Positions 30,401 through 40,713 of a stretch of DNA of 64,000 nucleotides are shown one piece after another (position 1 is the first letter of the stretch; every line of letters begins with the position of its first letter). The position numbers and the translations under genes were made by a program. The notes under the pieces were generated by a model. That model saw only the letters and a list, made by a program, of their open reading frames with translations. It had not been told where the DNA came from and did not search any database. The DNA comes from Bremia lactucae (taxonomy: Eukaryota > Oomycota > Peronosporomycetes > Peronosporales > Peronosporaceae), in contig NC_090615.1 of assembly GCF_004359215.1 (NCBI RefSeq), positions 5,787,699 to 5,851,698 on the forward strand. The letters run 5' to 3'.

Positions 30401-30800
30401 GAGAACAAATAATTTCCTTCCTGGGTCACTTGAGCCATCTCTTTATGTTCGGTCCTGACCTAGCATGTAGTATTTTGAAAAGTTATGTATGACCTTTTAG
30501 CAGACATTGCAGGAATCGACAGAAGACTACGATCCAATTAAGGAACGTAGAGAACGTTTTCGATGCGGATGGACTTCTCTTCTATTATAATGCTCAAATC
30601 GTCCGAACTCCAGTAGCCATTACGGTCTCCCCATCCGCAACTAAAATTTCAACCAACGTGTTGAGTGATCGTATATCCGCAAACTCATCCTCGAATGGAC
30701 ATATGTGACTACTTGCACCACTGTCAAGCAGCCACCCTATAGTATCTTTTTCACTTACGGTAAACGCTTGTTCCGCATTCTTATTCTTCGTGTACGTGAA
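27497..30800 (-). mobile_element. Copia-type retrotransposon relic, minus strand
   Basis: Reading from high to low coordinates gives the copia order. The protease is at about 30785-30690 (IGWLLDSGASSH). The integrase core is at about 30150-29960 (SDIMGPMETKSQGGARFVV) and the integrase C-terminal part at 29577-29182 (FCCFFLGYTRGVKGYRFWI). The reverse transcriptase is at about 28860-28340 (ALGYEQTHGVDCYDTY; SASDTCVFVRHDG). RNase H is at about 27930-27497 (SIAEAEYVALSLCIQE; KYIDIRYRFV) ending in a TAG at 27497-27499. The protease-integrase-RT-RNase H order distinguishes copia from gypsy. Many stops interrupt every domain, and RT catalytic residues are altered or missing, so it is dead. Gag upstream of about 30800 is not recognisable, and no matching LTR pair was found immediately around it. 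Confidence 0.85.
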
Positions 30801-31689
30801 GTAGTCGAGTCACTGTAATCAACGTAGGTTGACTTGTACTGTTATCTGTACTAGCAAAAGGTGCTTCGTTACAGCAGCTCTTGCATGAAGGCAAACATTT
30901 AGTTTCTAGTTCTCAAAATAGGTTTCAGTGCACCAGTGAAAGTGCACCAGCGAAAATTATGAGATCGATTTGCCTTTAAGCATGGTAAAAAAGAATCTAG
31001 ATACTGTTTTATAAGGAACGCTGCTTTTGAGCAATCGGTGCATTTTGCCTTTCAGACAAAACAAAGTTAGTTTTCCTTCACGCCGGGGAATGCCATAATA
31101 ATCCATGTCGGAGCCGCTTCTGACTTAATCATAATCACCCTTGTTGAGAAGGCCATGCGTCACTAACGTCCCTGTCCTAAAGCAGCGAGAGAAAGAGCTT
31201 GGCGTTTGCACCTATATTTGGTGCCTTTCATCTACAGAAAACTAATGAGGTTAGTCTTTAATTAATAATATCATGTCTTTAATAATTAGTCTTTCGGCCA
31301 AGATCATAATTGTGTGGCTCTTGCACCATCGCTAGGTTTGAGTTCGCTATCGAGATTGTCTACTCGTAAAACAAATATCATGTTGTCGACAATTAGGCTG
31401 CCGGCCACAAAGGAAATGTAGCTTTTGTAACATTGCCTCATTTGAGCACATGATTCAAAAAAAATCGTTTCGTTTGTCGACTCTATAGAAAGTAGTTCGA
31501 TATCTTATCTCATAATTAAGAAGTATTTTTAATCTCCTTAACGCTATTAAAATACCGAATTGGCCCTCAAATTCGCAACAAATCACCTAAGACTTGCCAT
31601 CTGTTAGTCGACAAGTAATTGCATTTGTATGGTATGAGCTTATTTGCCTTTAGCTTTTGCAAAACCTTTGGCACTTCAGCTAAGTGAAA

Positions 31690-31953
31690 TGACACTATAA
31701 ATATCTAGTGGCCGAGCTGGTAAAAGCAAAAGTATTTCTTTGGTTAGGTTTATAGTTCACATCCATATGCTACTTTAAGCCTACTGATTTCCTTACTGAA
31801 TGCTTAATTGAATTATATATTGGAATCATTACTGAATTCTTTTGATTCCGACATCGTATGCGTAACATGTATCGGCCTTCGGCTGCCATGCGTATACGCA
31901 ATTACGCTCTTAAAAAGGCAAATTTTGTCGGGCGCTGGCGAATCGCTCCCTAT
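31690..31953 (-). repeat. 3' LTR of the minus-strand gypsy element (diverged)
   Basis: Matches the right LTR over the TTCACATCC...TACTTTAAGCCTAC block and the CCATGCGTATACGC / CGCAATTACGCTCT block, but has an extra ~65 bases between them. Boundaries are approximate because the ends have mutated. Confidence 0.6.
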
Positions 31954-34910
31954 ATCCTCCCTGAGAGGAAATCGCTTAGGCGAATCCTTGAAGTCTTGTA
32001 CTAGGTCCCGCTAATGCGCATCGCGGAATATTTTGTTTCTTTTGGAGGGACACTCGTGTTCTGCAAGTCCATGCCACTTAACGAGCCACTGTGGCCGGGC
32101 GACTGCTGATACTCGTTCAATTTAAGCCAAATTACTTAAAAGTCGATGTTGAAGCTTGAGTACAACTTGATGAGGTCTCGTAGCAGCGCAAATTTGACCC
32201 CCTTTCGTTGAAAAACGCTTCATTCTCGAATACTACGATCTGCTTCGCCAACTATGTCTTCTTTGTCGTTTCGTGTATCGCATTGTCGTGACGAAGTTCG
32301 AGGTGTTTGGTATCAAGCATGACCAATTATCCAGCCTTAAAAGTCACATTGCTACGCTTCCTGCTGTAGTATATATTTTGTTTTCTTAGCCTTGGCCAAG
32401 GTGGCTTGCGCGAATGTAATTACTTCCTTACTCTTAATTACATTTTTTTTGCGTGCTCGGCAACAGGAAGTAAATTCTCTGCGACACTGAAAATTTCAGA
32501 AATAGCATTGTTGCCCTGTTGTCCTTTGTCGAACTCAAACGATGAAGGCTCTGTTGACTTGCTCACAAGAGTTGCAAGAGTAAAATTTGTAGTATTGACC
32601 AGTCGTCGCCATAGTTCGACACCAGGATACATAGCGCATCCTCTATGATTAAATTCTGTCACTCCGTCTGCCTGTCAGCCTGGGCAGGATGTGCTGTAGT
32701 CATTAAAAGCTTGGTGTCAAAAACGGCCATTAGCGACTTTCAAAAGCTTGACGTAAACTTTGGATCACGATCACTAATGATTACCTTCGGATATCCGTAA
32801 TGAAGCGCAACGACATCAGAAAGGCTTGCGACTTCGGCGCATTGGTGTTTTTTGTAGCAGCATATCAGAAGCTTCGATAGTTTATCGACCACTGTCATAA
32901 TAGCGAATCCTCTGACACCGGTAGGCTTGTTACGAAGTCCATCGAGACTACTTCCCAGCACTCGTCAGGAACTGGAATTGCCGTGAGCTTGCCACTTTCT
33001 TGAGCTTGCTGTTCTTCTATCCCGAAATGTTCCGACCTTTTTTATGTACTATCAAACGTCTTTCTCTAGATATCGTCAGCAGCTATATTGCGCTACCTTG
33101 AGTTGTGCGCGACGCGGCCTAGGATATGCAGCAGTAAATTCAATCCTGATTATAAATAATTGCGGTATAAGAATATCGTCTGCTAGAACGCACAGCCTCT
33201 TCCCACGATCAGCTTAAGATTCAGTAATCTCTCCTGTAGCTCATACTTGTCGTGATCCGTATCCAAAGTTTTCATAAATTCGCGGTCTTTGGTGTAGGTG
33301 CTCATTGACGCCATCTTTGTTGTAGGTGAGAGGTGGATGATTGAGATACTAAAATCGATGTGATGGACTTGATCGTGAACTTGTAGTAGTTGATGACTCC
33401 GCAAATTGGCTGCAAGCTATTCCTGATCGAAGCCACTCGCCTCGAATTGACGCTTGTCCAGTAGCATAGTGTTTCTTTGTTAGCCGTAATATGTCGGTGT
33501 GCTCGTTAATAAGACTGAAGTGCCAACTCATGACCTTGTCGTCCACTACAACAGAAGCATCCTTGAACTCGACGAGCTCTGTGTTCATTCTTAGGCACAT
33601 ACAATCTGCGCCTTCTACCGCTGGCCTGGAAGCGGTGCCGTTAAGGACCTGCTCTTCCAGCGCTGGTACCTTCTGATTACCGATATGGCGCTGCTGATGG
33701 ACAGAAATGGCATGATGCCCAGTCAATTTGCAGGGCGTATTCGCACAACCATAGAATGCCAAAAATCTCATCTTGATTTGCAATTAGCTGATTCTCCGTA
33801 AAGGTCATGTTTTAAAACACGGTGCGTGGTTTAGCATGATTGAAAGTATTTTTGGTGGAAGCAAAGCTCTTGACGAAGCCTTCGTGGTTGATCATTTTCG
33901 ATGAACGCGGTTAATGTCAGTTTGGTCAATAAGCAGCCTTTTTGTTGCGCAAATTCGCTACTATTGATGGCGTACCAATTGAGATTTTGCTGGATCTGTG
34001 GGGTGATCTGTTCTGGACTGGCTACTAAGGCCAATTATAACGGGTTGATGAGTCTCTTCCCTCACCGGCTAAACAAGTGACAGTTTTGGCAACAGTGCAC
34101 ACCAGCAACTCAATCCATGGCTTCGTCGGTCACACTGCGTGTCGACGTCCTGGCCTCTTACAATTAATGCACAACGTGCGTTAATAAATGCTCTTCGTGA
34201 CGCTTCTCGCACATCGTAAATCTCCATTGGCTCGGATTGGTGATAATCAAAACGCTGGCGAGTATTTGGCACGTGTCGATGATTCATACCTGGCGTGAAG
34301 TAGAAGACGGTGTCGACGTCATTCATGATCTACATTTGGATCATCCGATGTTTAAAGCGATTCACAAAGTCACCAAGATCTTTACAATGTTCTTGTGCGA
34401 TATTTCCAAGTTCGTATCTGAGGTCGGCGGGTACAAATTCTTGCCTAATGTGAAAGAACAGTTCATCGTCAGTGTCGATTTTGTTGCGTGACTAAACAAA
34501 CCACCCTGCTACTGTGCCTGTGAACATGCTTCCAATTGTCGGAATAATCGTGTTTGCCATCGTTGCGCTCTTCCCCTCGATGCGCCTCAATTCAATTACT
34601 GTTGCACATTCTCTTTGAACAAACCAAAGGACTCTTGCATTTATTCGCTGCAACGAAACGCCTTCGCTGCGTCAAGGCGAAGGTCCTCAAGTGTCGTCGC
34701 ATCGACCATCTTTCGCATCATCTCTTGTTGCTGCGCTATCATTGCAAGTATGTTTTACATGCGCCCCACGTTTGAAGACATGTTCATGGCTTTAACGCTC
34801 CGGCTTAAACAATTGATCGATCGGCGTCGTCGATAGCTATGTGTGACGATCAAGTCTGGAGGGCAGAGTTAGGGTCAGAGTTGGTTGCTGGACCAACAAG
34901 AGCTACCAGA

Positions 34911-35106
34911 TGTAGTGTCAAAGCTTATAAAATCAGATATAACATGTTTGCTTAGGTCCTTAGTTCACATCCATGTGCTACTTTAAGCCTACAGATTGTC
35001 TTGCTGATTTTCTTACCGGTATTGTGCTTTGGCTACCGCCATGCATATACGCGGTTACGCTCTGATAAGGCAAATTACTTCGTAAGCTGGCGCATTACTC
35101 CCTACA
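34911..35106 (-). repeat. 5' LTR of the minus-strand gypsy element
   Basis: Runs from TGTAGTGTCA to CTCCCTACA on the plus strand, giving TG...CA ends of 196 bp. On the minus strand it is followed by a TGGTAGC primer-binding-site-like sequence. It lacks a segment present in the left copy. Confidence 0.65.
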
Positions 35107-35328
35107 ACGTGTCTGGATTATCTTTCTTCCTCTAGCTCACGCACTGTTTGTGATTACATCGACACCGCCAAGCTGGGTCATGAGAAGGTACACCATCAAA
35201 ATTATGCCAAGCACATTTCCAGCTGCTTCTTCATGCCTTATGCGACCTCATGATTCATAGGAATAATGCACTTTATTGAAGATAAACGAAGCTCTTGCTG
35301 CTTATTCATTCATAGACAAGGTCAGTTT

Positions 35329-35403
35329 ACGTAATTGTGCTAGTTATCTGCAAACATCGGTCCGTTTTGGACCGATGTTCGCAGATAACTAACACAATTA
35401 CGT
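35329..35403. repeat. 35-bp near-perfect hairpin with 5-nt loop
   Basis: Left arm 35329-35363 and right arm 35369-35403 are complementary at 33 of 35 positions around the loop GTTTT. The core is ATCGGTCCGTTTTGGACCGA. It lies between the gypsy element and the second LTR-like repeat and does not belong to either. It could be a small palindromic MITE, a fold-back scar or a small-RNA hairpin. Confidence 0.85.
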
Positions 35404-35504
35404 CTCTAATTTGATTCATAGCTAAGCCTCATACCATTTAGATTGGTATTATCATTAACTTATAGTGTAGTCACACTTAAAAACACGATGTGGGGGTATA
35501 CTCT

Positions 35505-35916
35505 TGTAACGGGGCACTACTGACTTGTACTGCTTCAGTACAAGTCCACTTCGCACTGCTTCAGTGCGAGTGGTGTCCACGTCACTTCACGTGCAGAAGA
35601 AGACTCTTTAAAACACGTACTTCAAAGAGGGTTAATTTAAAATTATGTAAATATAATTAAGTTTTTCTGCTTCTATCTATTAATATTAACTTGATTACAA
35701 ACTAATACAAAACATGTAATAAAGTCTTATATGTCTCTCTCTTTGCGCGCGTCCAGTGGTGACGACCGCGGAGAAAGTAGATATAATGGTCTATATCTAC
35801 CAATGGATAAGCTTTTAGAATATTTACATGTAAAGTAATATTCTCCAAATATTCTCTACCTTTTAGGTAATATATCAATTAACAACCTTTAAATGTTTGT
35901 TTAATGTAACGATACA
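35505..35916 (-). repeat. LTR-like repeat, copy 2 (412 bp, inverted)
   Basis: On the plus strand it begins TGTAACGGGGCAC and ends AATGTAACGATACA; it is the reverse complement of the repeat at 21834-22265 with scattered substitutions and small indels. Both hairpins are kept (35522-35546 and 35552-35568), each with loop CTT. No obvious target duplication flanks it. It lies 535 bp upstream of the ISCU start codon. Confidence 0.75.
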
Positions 35917-36451
35917 CCCGTTTCAAATCTTCCGTTTAAATTGAATTTACGATAAGTTCGGTCGGATGCTATAGTCAGATCAAGCGCGATTCGAGGTGGT
36001 GTTTCGCAAAAGGTGCATAGCGAACAAGATAATCGCTTTTTTTACCTATAAGGCGCGACGCAACAGCTTCCTCGAGTTAGTTTATATAGGGCACATTTCA
36101 TCAAAATGATAACAAAATTTAATTATTTCATTCTCGGTTTTTATCGCTCACCATGGTTCCTCTTGCAATAATGCCTTGATTAAGTTTATCAGAATATTTC
36201 ATTATTTACATACCAACTGCGTCCACTATTAGATTCTAACTCTTCAAACCTTTTACAGCGACATTTATTTGAATGATAGATTCAGAAATTTTCATTATGA
36301 GGAAATGGAGACTGCTCCCACGAACGCTTTGATTGGTCAACAATTTGTATCCTTGTCCCATAATGAATGTAGTGCACATGAGAAAAAGTTGGCGTTGGGT
36401 GGAAGGAAGCTCATTTCTCCAAAGTACCTTCCCGTAAGCACCAGTATCGAA
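35917..36451 (+). promoter_or_regulatory. ISCU upstream region next to an LTR
   Basis: An open frame from about 36269 runs in frame into ISCU but starts with TTG and contains METAPTNAL at 36305. It does not resemble an ISCU presequence, and CCC|GTAAGC at about 36430 could be a donor for a leader intron. The region is taken as promoter and leader; the mature-like start at 36452 is preferred. Confidence 0.4.
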
Positions 36452-36934
36452 ATGATTGCACGCACGGCTCTAAATCGTTCGCTCCGCATGGTGTCAACGC
36501 CTCGCGTCGCCGCTCAGGCCACTGCTTCTAGCGTCGTTCAAACTCGCACGTATCATGAGAACGTGATTGACCACTACGAGAATCCACGCAATGTGGGAGC
36601 CATGGACAAGACCGCGAAGGACGTGGGCACGGGCCTCGTTGGCGCGCCTGCATGTGGTGACGTGATGAAGTTGCAGATTCAAGTCGATGAAAATGGAACA
36701 ATTGTGGACTCCAAGTTTAAAACGTTTGGCTGTGGCTCGGCGATTGCATCGTCCTCGGTGGCTACCGAATGGTTAAAAGGCAAGAGCGTGGAAGAATGCC
36801 TTAACATTAAGAACACGGACATTGCGTCTCACTTGAAACTTCCACCTGTGAAGCTGCATTGCAGCATGCTTGCAGAGGACGCCATTAAAGCTGCGATTTC
36901 GGACTATAAGCGCAAGCAGTCCAATTCGGGGTAG
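36452..36934 (+). CDS. ISCU: ISCU iron-sulfur cluster assembly scaffold
   Basis: ISCU is the mitochondrial scaffold on which cysteine desulfurase (NFS1), frataxin and ferredoxin build 2Fe-2S clusters before HSP70/HSC20 pass them on. From the ATG at 36452 the protein has 160 residues. It starts with a basic presequence (MIARTALNRSLRMVSTPR), then YHENVIDHYENPRNVGAMD. All three ligand cysteines are present: GAPACGDVMKLQIQV (with the neighbouring Asp), FGCGSAIASSS and KLHCSMLAEDA. The LPPVKLHC stretch holds the LPPVK site recognised by mitochondrial HSP70. There is no intron. Length after presequence removal agrees with the family. The frame is open upstream to a TTG at 36269, but that extension lacks family similarity. 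Confidence 0.96.
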   Translation: MIARTALNRSLRMVSTPRVAAQATASSVVQTRTYHENVIDHYENPRNVGAMDKTAKDVGTGLVGAPACGDVMKLQIQVDENGTIVDSKFKTFGCGSAIASSSVATEWLKGKSVEECLNIKNTDIASHLKLPPVKLHCSMLAEDAIKAAISDYKRKQSNSG

Positions 36935-37336
36935 AATGGCTGAGGAAAGCACGAAACTTGAATTGCTTAAACTCTTTACGCTGATCTGGAGTTATCGTGA
37001 GCTGGCATGGAAAGTGAAACTGGCACATAGTTGCTCGCGTGATAAGGAAGACAGTCATGGAGTGAGGAGAAAGCTGTGAATTACTCAGTTGCTATTTATA
37101 CTTTTGCCATTAATCACGAAGTTGTATTGCCCAAATTTGTTACCATTCCCTTTGACAAATTTTTAAAATTACAATAAATAATAAAAAACGTGTTTTTGCC
37201 TTCTAGCAGTTTTTTTTCTAGCACTCATCCACGATTCTTTGCAGATTCTGCAGTTCCGGCGCACTCCCACCTGTGCATGCCAGGCCATTAAGCCAATCAA
37301 ATTTAAATCAACACGACTTTTTAAGGCTCCTCTACG
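36935..37336. other. Intergenic region between ISCU and the DUF676 gene
   Basis: Contains the ISCU 3' region (AATAAATAATAAAA at about 37174 resembles a poly(A) signal) and the upstream region of the next gene. No separate gene is seen. Confidence 0.4.
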
Positions 37337-38700
37337 ATGCAGACACCGCGTAATGATTCTACCCCGGAGTCGCTACGCACGGCGCAGACTGAGTATCTGC
37401 CGCAGCACATCCTCGTCCTTGTGCACGGCAACAATGGCGCAGCCGCCGATTTCGACGCATTTGAATCCGTTTTAATCAACAAGTTTGGTAATCGTCAAAT
37501 GCTAATCATTAAATCCAAAATCAACGAGTCGGACACGTCGTTGGGTGTCGAATTTGGAGGCCAGCGGCTCGCGAAGGAAGTGGTGGAGGCTGTATTCAAG
37601 TACGACCTTAGCCCCGGCGTGAGCCGCTACAAGCTCTCCGTAATTAGTCATTCATTGGGCGGGCTATATGCGCGATACGCGCTTGTTCAGATTATGGAAT
37701 CTTTAACCTGTTTAGACGTAGAGTATATCGATTTTGTCACAATGTGCACGCCGCACTTGGGCTCGAGAAGAGCGAGAGGACCTTCTACTGTAAAGGTTTG
37801 GTGTACGAGTCTTTATTTTTGTGATTTGATGGCGTTTATGACTTAGTATAGTGTCGTTATACAGAATATTTTACGACTTGGTGTGCACAAGGTGCTTGCG
37901 TCATCAATTTACGGAAAAACAGGCACAGATTTGTTATTAGAGAGTACGTTGGCCAAATTGCAATATTGAAGTTTATGTATTCATTTAAGTTATGAGTTAA
38001 AGCACACGAGCTACAAGAGCAACTTTTCAGCAAAGGTGTAACGGCATCGCCTCGCCCCCTGCTTGAGATTATGAGTGAACCTGATTCTGAGTATTTGCGC
38101 TCACTTCAACGCTTCCGCAATGGTACATTAGTAGCCATGACGGATGGCGATGTGATTGTGCCATACTCCTCAGCTTCCATACGTAGTTATAGCCCATACA
38201 CAAGCACCTTTTTGACGGAACGGTTTTTAGAGTGGCGGTGGCACATTCGCCATTCGGGCTTTGCGGAAGGCAACAAATGTGGTCACAATCACTCTGCGTA
38301 TGCGTCATTCTTGGAGCAACTTAACTCAAAAGTCGATACATCAATTACAGTTGACGAGCAAGATCGAGGGCTTGACGCGAGCGGTGGTCCGAGGCTTCCA
38401 AGTATCGACGGATTTGATTGTGACAATAAGCAAGAGGTCGAATTTTCACACGAGATGTTGTGTAGTCTGCAGCAGGTTCTTCCATGGCGACGTATTGACG
38501 TGACAGTGGAGCCTAGCGGCGTCAAAGGCAAATTGCGACTGCACGACTGGCCCATTAACAAAATGCAGCCTTCCGACTGTCAGGCAAACGAATTTATCGA
38601 TCTGCTATGCAATATGGTCGGTGCGGACCACGAATTATGCCCCCTTGCAGTGCCGGATGGTGTCGATCAAAAGGACATTCGGACTTTGAGGAGAACGTAA
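37337..38700 (+). CDS. DUF676-family alpha/beta-hydrolase (putative lipase/serine esterase)
   Basis: Three exons were read: 37337-37795, 37865-37943 and 38003-38700, with 69- and 59-nt introns and consistent phases (0, then 1). The product has 411 residues. Motifs in order are ILVLVHGNNGAAADF (HG oxyanion-hole region), SVISHSLGGLYARYAL (nucleophile elbow G/S-x-S-x-G, catalytic Ser), TMCTPHLGSRR, GKTGTDLLLE, LVAMTDGDVIVPYSSA (catalytic Asp) and CGHNHSAY (catalytic His region). These are typical of the DUF676 family, which includes the yeast lipid-droplet and phospholipid hydrolases Rog1 and YOR059c/Lpl1. The substrate cannot be told from sequence, and the enzyme has no signal peptide. The last ~90 residues look less conserved, though WRRIDVTVEPS and PINKMQPSD could be part of the domain. 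Confidence 0.88.
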
Positions 38701-39588
38701 TACCCTTAATGGAGTTTGTTTAAAATGACTACAGGACTCTTTTTAAGATTAAAATTTAAGATTAAAAAGTAACACGCAACGTGATGATTGCGCATTCACA
38801 TTTAGAAAAATATTACAGTGTTGTGTCAGTTAGTTCTCCAGAGACCAGTCAGAAAATCTAGCGAAATGTATACTTGAAACAAGGATGCATTTTCTTCGCA
38901 AGTATAGTCTGTCAGTCCCTTTCCTTCAAGCAGCTTGACATATTGGTATTACTGCCCTTTCACGTAATAGATTGTGCCATAGCATTCCAAATAATATTTT
39001 ATTGGAGCTGTGTTATGGTGAAGGTGACAAGGTAAACTAAAGTTTTTTCTTGTCGATGTAAGGTTAGGATGTTCATACCTATTAGCAGCAAAGTTGTTCT
39101 TAAAATTCATGCAAGTGTAACTCAGCTGCGCGTAAAGTGGCTAAGTTAGACTTGCAAGAATTCTATGGCTAATCGCAAACATCTTTTACTACACTACAAA
39201 CTTTCGCTTTGCAAAATGTGCTTGATCACGCAATATCTTGCGGCTTGATGAAGGTAGTAAATTCACGTCATAATCGAGCGCGCCTTCATATTCCAATCAA
39301 GCTTCGCAAACATGAAACATGTATTGCTATGTTGACTTTTGCATAACGAGAACCTTTGTCGCAATATTGTGCCTACTCTGGCTCTCAATCTTATTGATAT
39401 TCTTGAACATTCGATATTATGACCCTAACCTTTATTCTGGAAGCTTAGAAGAGAATCGATTAGTCTTAAGAATCAATCAATGCAAATGATGGCGTGATCA
39501 CAAAATTGTTACAATTGAAAGTCTCATAACTAATTTTACCTCCACAATAGCAAACAAGCTTCAAGTTACAAAGGCAACAAGTGCAATA
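38701..39588. other. AT-rich intergenic stretch, no gene seen
   Basis: About 890 bases with no convincing open frame on either strand. The first part is the 3' region of the hydrolase gene; the last ~150 bases, including the ACAAGTGCAATA before the ATG, probably hold the promoter of the RING gene. I see no TE domain. Confidence 0.45.
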
Positions 39589-40458
39589 ATGAGCGCAAGT
39601 AACGGCTCTTCTCCCGACGGACCAACGGCCACCGCGCAGCCTCAAGGCTTTGTCTTCTTCATTCCACCGCCACCCACTGTATGGGTACAATTTAATGACG
39701 GGACGCAGGTAGCGTTTACACCGTCGGCGCCACGGTACCTTCACTCTCTACTAAGTGGGGCCCCGCTCTTTGGAAACGCAAGTGCGGATGGCAACGAACG
39801 CGACAGCTTTGCAAGTGCATTAAATGAGTTGTTTCAGCGGGCACAGGCCCAGCACCACGGCCCTCCTCCAACCAGCAAGGTTTTTCTCGACAACTTGTCG
39901 GTGAAGACGTGGACGTTGGATATGCAAAAGACTGAAAAGCACACGGAATGCGTCATTTGCCTGAGTGACTACATGGAGAAGGATGGAATTATCTCGCTGC
40001 CATGTGGCCACACTTTTCACAAGGAGTGTGGGCTCACGTGGCTTGTAGAACACAATGTGTGCCCTACGTGCAGATACGAGTTGCCCACGCAGATGAAAGC
40101 AACACACGAGGCGTCTTTGCAGACAATTGTACCGGTTACAACTACAGCAGTAGTACCCACAACAAGGGCAATTGTTCCATCCTCGGAGCGAGAACCTGTT
40201 CAACAGGAAACGACGTTAAGTCTTACAGGTGTGCGTCGCTCGCGCCCCGCAGAGCCAATGCCGTCGCGTGATGTTCGCCAACGTTTGGATGGACCGCTAT
40301 CGTCGCTAAATGAGGCGGTACTGGACTCTCTGCTAGAAGAAGAAGCAGATCAGTTGATGAAGGAGATGGAAAACTCGCGAAAGCTTGTCTGCAACGATCA
40401 GTCGGTTGAAATTGATGATCGCGACGTGGATGAGTTTATGAGTGAGTCGAGTTGCTGA
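39589..40458 (+). CDS. RING-H2 zinc finger protein, putative E3 ubiquitin ligase
   Basis: The intronless 289-residue protein has a Pro- and Ser-rich N-terminus. The RING-H2 finger is at residues about 121-161: ECVICLSDYMEKDGIISLPC, then GHTFHKECGLTWL and CPTCRYELP. The eight ligands are Cys-Cys-Cys-His-His-Cys-Cys-Cys in the usual spacing. This type recruits E2 enzymes (compare RNF126/RNF115/BCA2-like proteins), with substrates given by flanking parts. The tail has TTTAVVPTTRAIVPSS and a coiled-coil-like segment (SLLEEEADQLMKEME) close to the end. No membrane helix is present. The substrate is unknown. The 254-nt gap to CCT6 holds no other gene. Confidence 0.9.
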   Translation: MSASNGSSPDGPTATAQPQGFVFFIPPPPTVWVQFNDGTQVAFTPSAPRYLHSLLSGAPLFGNASADGNERDSFASALNELFQRAQAQHHGPPPTSKVFLDNLSVKTWTLDMQKTEKHTECVICLSDYMEKDGIISLPCGHTFHKECGLTWLVEHNVCPTCRYELPTQMKATHEASLQTIVPVTTTAVVPTTRAIVPSSEREPVQQETTLSLTGVRRSRPAEPMPSRDVRQRLDGPLSSLNEAVLDSLLEEEADQLMKEMENSRKLVCNDQSVEIDDRDVDEFMSESSC

Positions 40459-40713
40459 GTTGACTCAAATCATTTCCACATAAGTGTAAAATAGCATAGC
40501 GGATATATAGGCGTGATACATTTTTTAGCATAAGAAGGTGAATAGATTAATTTTTGTATTTCAAAAAGATCAAAATGTTGTAATTTCGAATTTTATCGAT
40601 CTACCTCAATATCGATGATGTGGGTACCTCAGATGTTCCAAAATAGTGGTACCCCGTCGTAGCCACCCGCACTTCACCCCTCATACGTTCTTACCAAGCA
40701 AGTGACATAGGAT

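Larger units (their letters stand above)
31690..35106 (-). mobile_element. Internally deleted gypsy-type retrotransposon, minus strand
   Basis: Two related repeats (about 31690-31953 and 34911-35106) share TAGTTCACATCCATNTGCTA and CTACTTTAAGCCTAC and bound this element. On the minus strand, next to the right-hand LTR, is TCTGGTAGCTCTTG, a primer-binding-site-like sequence. Gag pieces follow at about 34490-34330 (LGDFVNRFKHRM) and 34326-34069 (SEPMEIYDVREASRRAF). A linker with YTKDREFMKTLDTDHDKYEL lies at about 33300, and the integrase core at 32961-32740 (VVDKLSKLLICC; HYGYPKVIISDRDPKFTS). No reverse transcriptase or RNase H was recognised, so roughly the central pol region is deleted. The element is non-autonomous and decayed. 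Confidence 0.78.

Noticed and set aside
34554..34836. Plus-strand 73-aa frames as small genes
   Set aside because: They lie inside the gypsy element opposite its gag strand and have no features.
21834..35916. The inverted LTR pair as the 5' and 3' LTRs of the block-1 copia
   Set aside because: LTRs of one element are in the same orientation, so an inversion would be needed; no primer-binding site or target duplication supports it.
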